NCBI GenBank assembly: GCA_023128855.1
Contig: JAGMDE010000073.1
Location: 1-10,305, forward strand
Reading direction: 5' to 3'
Origin: Thermoplasmatales archaeon
GTDB lineage: Archaea; Thermoplasmatota; E2; DHVEG-1
DNA: 10,305 nt
Both the position numbers and the translations under genes were made by a program. The stretch's first letter is position 1. Every line of letters begins with the position of its first letter. This document shows positions 7,310-10,305 of this stretch, one piece after another. Under the pieces are notes generated by a model. It had not been told where the DNA came from. It saw nothing but the letters and a program-made list of their open reading frames with translations, and did no database searches.

Positions 7310-7335
7310 TATAAATTAATTTAAATTTGTAGCGG

Positions 7336-8028
7336 ATGGATGAGATGCATAAAAAGTTTAGAAAGCAATTATTGATAAATTTAAAATATAATAAAGTATC
7401 ATCAATTGGTATTGGATCAATGATTGTTTTCATAGCTATGATTCTTGTAGCAGGTATAGCTGCTGCTGTTTTAATACAAACAAGTAGCCAACTTGAAGCA
7501 CAAGCTATAAAATCAGGTAGAGACACAAAAAACGAGGTTAGCTCTGATATTGATGTACTCAAAGTTACTGGTCAGTATGGTACAAGAGAAATCAATGGTG
7601 TAAACTATAGTAGGTTTCACAATATGACTATTATGGTGACTCCAAGAGGGGCATCTATAATTAATCTCAATAATTGTGTTGTTCAAATATCTGATGGAAC
7701 TGACTTACTTATGTTATCTTATAATAACACATTTGCTACTACTCCCACTTCAAATGGAGTATTTTCTACTGCAGCTGTTTTTAATTTAAATGCATCTGAA
7801 TTTGGTATTATTGCAGTAGAAGATCATGATGGGTCAATTTCTGCATCGGCTCCTTCAATTAATCATGGAGATAAAGCTTTGATTACTGTTAATCTATCCG
7901 CTTGTTATAATGGCTTAGCTGCAAGAACAGATATAAAAGGTATGGTTGTACCAGAACATGGATCACCAGGTATATTTCTTTTTAGAACTCCTACTATTAC
8001 AACAAGAACAATTGTCACATTCTTATAG
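7336..8028 (+). CDS. Archaellin-like filament protein with class III signal peptide
   Basis: A 230-residue precursor of an archaellum filament subunit or a close relative. A basic leader (MDEMHKKFRKQLLINLKYNK) precedes the conserved archaellin N-terminal helix: IGIGSMIVFIAMILVAG (24-40), then AAAVLIQTSSQLEAQAIKSG. The prepilin peptidase would cut next to this helix. Aligned on the conserved Gly at +3 (G25), the cut falls between S22 and S23, so the usual Gly at -1 is Ser. The globular part has four N-glycosylation sequons (N96, N130, N152, N186) and two cysteines (C114, C190) that could pair outside the cell. An ATG at 7345 would give a leader three residues shorter. No other archaellum gene is visible, so whether it builds an archaellum or another filament is open. 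Confidence 0.85.
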   Translation: MDEMHKKFRKQLLINLKYNKVSSIGIGSMIVFIAMILVAGIAAAVLIQTSSQLEAQAIKSGRDTKNEVSSDIDVLKVTGQYGTREINGVNYSRFHNMTIMVTPRGASIINLNNCVVQISDGTDLLMLSYNNTFATTPTSNGVFSTAAVFNLNASEFGIIAVEDHDGSISASAPSINHGDKALITVNLSACYNGLAARTDIKGMVVPEHGSPGIFLFRTPTITTRTIVTFL

Positions 8029-8050
8029 AATTTATAGTTTAAAAGATACA

Positions 8051-8059
8051 TTTTATAAA
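8051..8059 (+). promoter_or_regulatory. TATA box of the small four-Cys protein gene
   Basis: TTTTATAAA is centred about 29 bp before the ATG at 8085, the distance expected for a leaderless archaeal transcript. An ATG at 8074 opens only a four-codon frame. The placement supports the 50-codon frame as a real gene. Confidence 0.55.
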
Positions 8060-8084
8060 CCCTTCTAAGATTAATGGTCTCCAA

Positions 8085-8237
8085 ATGATAGAAGAATGTA
8101 ATTTCAAATCAAAGATACGACATCGTGCTTCACCAGGATGCCGATTAACACCACCTGATGTAGTTTGCCCAGGTGAGGATAGATGCATCCTTTATCAGAC
8201 GTATAAAAAATTAGAGACGGAAAAAAATAAAAAATAA
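8085..8237 (+). CDS. Small four-cysteine protein, possible metal-binding, unknown
   Basis: A 50-residue protein too short for common gene-finding cut-offs, and not one I recognise. It has four cysteines, C5, C19, C28 and C34, set in ...ASPGCRL and VVCPGEDRC, and a basic, lysine-rich tail (KKLETEKNKK). Four cysteines in so short a protein suggest a zinc ribbon-like site or an iron-sulfur cluster, though the spacing (13, 8 and 5 intervening residues) is not a standard CxxC knuckle. It has a well-placed TATA box and no ribosome-binding site, as expected for a leaderless mRNA. It follows the archaellin gene by 56 bp and converges on the KaiC-like cassette with only 3 bp between stops. A role as a small partner of either neighbour is speculation. 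The frame end rests on a homopolymer A tract at 8221-8234. Confidence 0.6.
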   Translation: MIEECNFKSKIRHRASPGCRLTPPDVVCPGEDRCILYQTYKKLETEKNKK

Positions 8238-8240
8238 ATT

Positions 8241-9005
8241 TTACATGATTCTTTCAATCATTTCTAAAACGAAGCCATCACTATCTATTACATATCTAGC
8301 TATACCGATTTTTTTGGCATAGTTCTTCATTTTTTTTACAGCTAAAAAACGCTCAAAATTAGATCCTTTTTGCAAAACCTCGAGTTCCAAAACACAATCA
8401 GCAATTCCTTCCATTTTCCTTTCAAATATATCTCCATGAATTCCTTTTGTCATAACAATAAATAATACACTCTTATTTTCGAAATTACTAATTTTTGCTG
8501 CATGTAGCGTCCTTATCACTTCATCCTGAGAATATTGGCTTAGAAAGAAATCCAAAGAGTTTATTATTATCTTTTCATAGTTGGAAGATTTTATTCTATT
8601 TGATAAAATAGCTAAAAAATCTTCTCCGCCTTTATTAATTGGAGGCAGTCCTGATGATCCTATTTCAATTAGTTCTTTAAGTTTTACTTTAGATCTTTGT
8701 TCATAAACGCTAATACGTCTCTCTTCACCACTAAGAACAGTTTTAGAATATTCTGAAGCTATATCTACGATCTCGACTTTTGCTTTATTCCAGCCAAATC
8801 TGTTAATAGTATCCATTACTTCAGTTTTTGTTTCTTCTGTTGTAAAATATAGTACCTTTCCTGTCGTAGCTAATTGTTTACACAATATCTCAATACTGCT
8901 ACCTGGAGTTCCTAAAATAAGCACAGAAAAACCTTTGGGTGTACCTCCCTCAAGTAACTTATCAAGTTTTTCTATTCCTGTACTAATAAATTCGTCTTTA
9001 GCCAT
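8241..9005 (-). CDS. KaiC-family RecA-like protein, degenerate ATPase
   Basis: A 254-residue single-domain member of the KaiC/RadA-like superfamily. The N terminus STGIEKLDKLLEGGTPKG and C-terminal FLAVKKMKNYAKKIGIARY with DSDGFVLE are the classic KaiC-family ends, so the fold is clear. The P-loop at 32-39 reads GTPGSSIE where active members have GTPGSGKT: the last Gly, the Lys and the Thr are gone. The Walker B Asp is also replaced, by N149 in IIINS. It should therefore not hydrolyse ATP, and probably serves as a binding or regulatory partner. A variable insertion at about 85-130 replaces part of the usual core. Last gene of the cassette, it starts at the ATG at 9005, 7 bp after the previous stop. 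It is intact, so this is a pseudoenzyme rather than a pseudogene. Confidence 0.82.
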   Translation of the reverse strand: MAKDEFISTGIEKLDKLLEGGTPKGFSVLILGTPGSSIEILCKQLATTGKVLYFTTEETKTEVMDTINRFGWNKAKVEIVDIASEYSKTVLSGEERRISVYEQRSKVKLKELIEIGSSGLPPINKGGEDFLAILSNRIKSSNYEKIIINSLDFFLSQYSQDEVIRTLHAAKISNFENKSVLFIVMTKGIHGDIFERKMEGIADCVLELEVLQKGSNFERFLAVKKMKNYAKKIGIARYVIDSDGFVLEMIERIM

Positions 9006-9012
9006 AATACAT

Positions 9013-9594
9013 CTAAATAAAGGAGTCTCTGACTTTTAGGATTTTATCATTTAAGTATATCAGTCGATTAAGATGTTTTTCCAAGCCTTCCTCTTCAATT
9101 GCTAAAGATATGGTATGTATGTCCCGCGCTCTAGTTCTAGTTACAATATGATAAAAAAACTCTGTAACGATATCAGCTTCATTATATATGATCAGATTGC
9201 TTAAAGAATCTAGCACAAGATATTTTTTTGTAGACTCATCTACCTCCTTAAATACATTCATTATTTCTAGAATAAGTTTTTCAAGCATTGTTGGGCTTTC
9301 AATATAAATACAGTTTGGATGAGGAGTTGATATTCCTGCGGATCTAGAAATGCAATCAATAAACTTGATATTCTTTGCATCTGTTATATATTCATATTGT
9401 TTGGCCAAGGTGTCATAGGGCTTTGTCACCGTTACATAAACCCATGCTTCCTCTGGCTTACTCTGCATATATTCAAACAATGCTTGTAAAAGGTCAGAAT
9501 AATTACTTCCAGGGAGCAAAATACCTATCGATTGGTTAATTTTTATTGCATTAGAAATCCTTTCTTTTAAACCATCGATTAAGACATTTGCCAT
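9013..9594 (-). CDS. RecA/KaiC-like protein with lost P-loop
   Basis: A 193-residue protein shorter than its neighbours and lacking the KaiC-family ends. It keeps RecA-core strands: SIGILLPGS (22-30) at the P-loop position, WVYVTVTKP (51-59), and KKYLVLDSLSNL (123-134) as Walker B with D129 retained. The P-loop remnant PGSNYSDLL has no Gly-Lys-Thr, so ATP binding is doubtful. I chose the ATG at 9594, preceded by AGTGA resembling the GGTGA sites used here. A GTG at 9603 would overlap the previous stop by 4 bases (GTGA) and is the alternative. It lies in the middle of the cassette: the active paralogue is upstream and the other degenerate one downstream. With the active protein it might form a mixed complex; this is inference. 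Confidence 0.75.
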   Translation of the reverse strand: MANVLIDGLKERISNAIKINQSIGILLPGSNYSDLLQALFEYMQSKPEEAWVYVTVTKPYDTLAKQYEYITDAKNIKFIDCISRSAGISTPHPNCIYIESPTMLEKLILEIMNVFKEVDESTKKYLVLDSLSNLIIYNEADIVTEFFYHIVTRTRARDIHTISLAIEEEGLEKHLNRLIYLNDKILKVRDSFI

Positions 9595-9599
9595 TACTT

Positions 9600-10305
9600 T
9601 CACTCTCTAGCTTTAAGTAATGGAGCTAATTCAATACCATTTTTAGACGAAATACTCATTGCATATTTAGTTCTGCTATGTGCTGCACCTCTCATTTTTA
9701 CGAGTTGGAATGTTCTTATCAAATCTCCTTTTCTTTCAAGGTCACCTAAGAACATTATACCATCAGAAATGAATTCCTCAATACCATATTGTGAATATTG
9801 GAAAGTCATAGGTGGCACTTCTGAGGTTAAAAGAGTTGTACATTTCATTGCTGCTAGTGAAGATCCGAGTTTGAAAATGAAATCTCTAATCATCTCTGGC
9901 GTTTGTAATCTATAACATAAAGCAGTTATCGAGTCGATTATTAATCTCTTAACATTTAACTCGTCTGCAATATCTCTTAATATATCCAATAAAGCACTAG
10001 CATCTTCAACAGTATATTTCTCAGTATCAAGTCCTAGTCTTTCACTTATAATTCTCAAATCGATTAGATTAACCATCCCTGATTCGATTAATTTTTTATC
10101 ATAAAAACTGAAACCTTCCATGTTTTTTGTTAATTTGAATAGAGGTTCAGTTATTGTAAAAAATACACCTCTCTCGCCTTTAGCAGCACCGTTGATCAAA
10201 AATTGCATACAAAGAGTAGTTTTACCTGATCCACTGCTACCCACTACTAAAACAGTACTTCCTGTTGGTATTCCTCCACCCAACTGAATGTCAAGTTCTT
10301 CTATA
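9600..10305 (-). CDS. KaiC-family ATPase with intact P-loop, 5' end missing
   Basis: A RecA-superfamily ATPase of the single-domain archaeal KaiC-like group, thought to act in signal transduction. The frame is open to the right edge: IEELDIQ precedes the LGGGIPTGS block, and this is conserved KaiC-family sequence. The TTG at 10283 is therefore not the start, and the true one lies outside. The Walker A motif GSSGSGKTT is intact at about 22-30 of the visible part; Walker B is RLIIDSITAL. A KaiC-type C-terminal block follows: GIEEFISDGIMFLGD, then FQLVKMRGAAHSRTKYAMSI and NGIEL. The active residues contrast with the two degenerate paralogues that follow. ArlH (FlaH), the archaellum ATPase, belongs to the same superfamily, but the context is not an arl operon, so I do not call it ArlH. 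Its TGA stop is just before the next gene. Confidence 0.9.
   Translation of the reverse strand, partial: IEELDIQLGGGIPTGSTVLVVGSSGSGKTTLCMQFLINGAAKGERGVFFTITEPLFKLTKNMEGFSFYDKKLIESGMVNLIDLRIISERLGLDTEKYTVEDASALLDILRDIADELNVKRLIIDSITALCYRLQTPEMIRDFIFKLGSSLAAMKCTTLLTSEVPPMTFQYSQYGIEEFISDGIMFLGDLERKGDLIRTFQLVKMRGAAHSRTKYAMSISSKNGIELAPLLKARE

Noticed and set aside
7146..7335. Possible small RNA or tRNA in the divergent intergenic region
   Set aside because: No cloverleaf, no GC-rich stem and no repeat is seen; the stretch is explained by two promoters.
7284..7562. Minus-strand open frame across the archaellin start
   Set aside because: It is the complement of the conserved archaellin helix and spans that gene's promoter.
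9600..10305. Calling the active KaiC-like gene arlH (flaH)
   Set aside because: It is in the same superfamily, but no other arl gene is visible and it is followed by degenerate paralogues, which is not the arl operon layout.

Overview
The window looks like AT-rich archaeal chromosome. Evidence for an archaeon includes a Taw1/TYW1-type wyosine tRNA synthase, an archaellin-type filament protein, the long archaeal form of PdxS, KaiC-family (RecA-like) ATPases, TATA boxes about 25-30 bp before start codons that often lack a ribosome-binding site, and GGTGA-type Shine-Dalgarno sequences on genes that have one. The gene content suits a euryarchaeal or Thermoplasmatota-like lineage, but the sequence alone does not fix the lineage.

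Left part, minus strand (1-4332): argS, a SplB-like radical SAM protein and taw1 form a tight operon read right to left. The next gene is the 5' part of a secreted subtilisin-like protease that runs off the left edge. Middle, plus strand (4445-5005): a stand-alone Lrp/AsnC ligand-binding (RAM) domain protein and a small three-helix membrane protein, each with a clear ribosome-binding site, end in a T-rich terminator. They diverge from argS across a short promoter region that holds a 21-bp dyad. Next, minus strand (5096-7127): pdxS-pdxT, the two subunits of pyridoxal 5'-phosphate synthase, preceded by a winged-helix regulator.

Right part (7336-10305): an archaellin-like protein stands alone on the plus strand. 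It is followed by an unlisted 50-residue four-cysteine protein (8085-8237) with its own well-placed TATA box. Facing them on the minus strand is a cassette of three RecA/KaiC-like genes. The first has an intact P-loop and is cut by the right edge; the other two have lost the P-loop lysine. One apparently active ATPase followed by two pseudo-ATPases, next to an archaellin and a new small Cys protein, is the part of the window most likely to be an undescribed system.

Several starts differ from the longest open frame. taw1 starts at 1797, which restores the residue numbering of characterised archaeal TYW1. The SplB-like gene starts at 2606, just after the argS stop. The first KaiC-like gene has no start in the window. 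No rRNA, tRNA, CRISPR array or insertion sequence was seen, and no gene-free stretch exceeds 300 bases.
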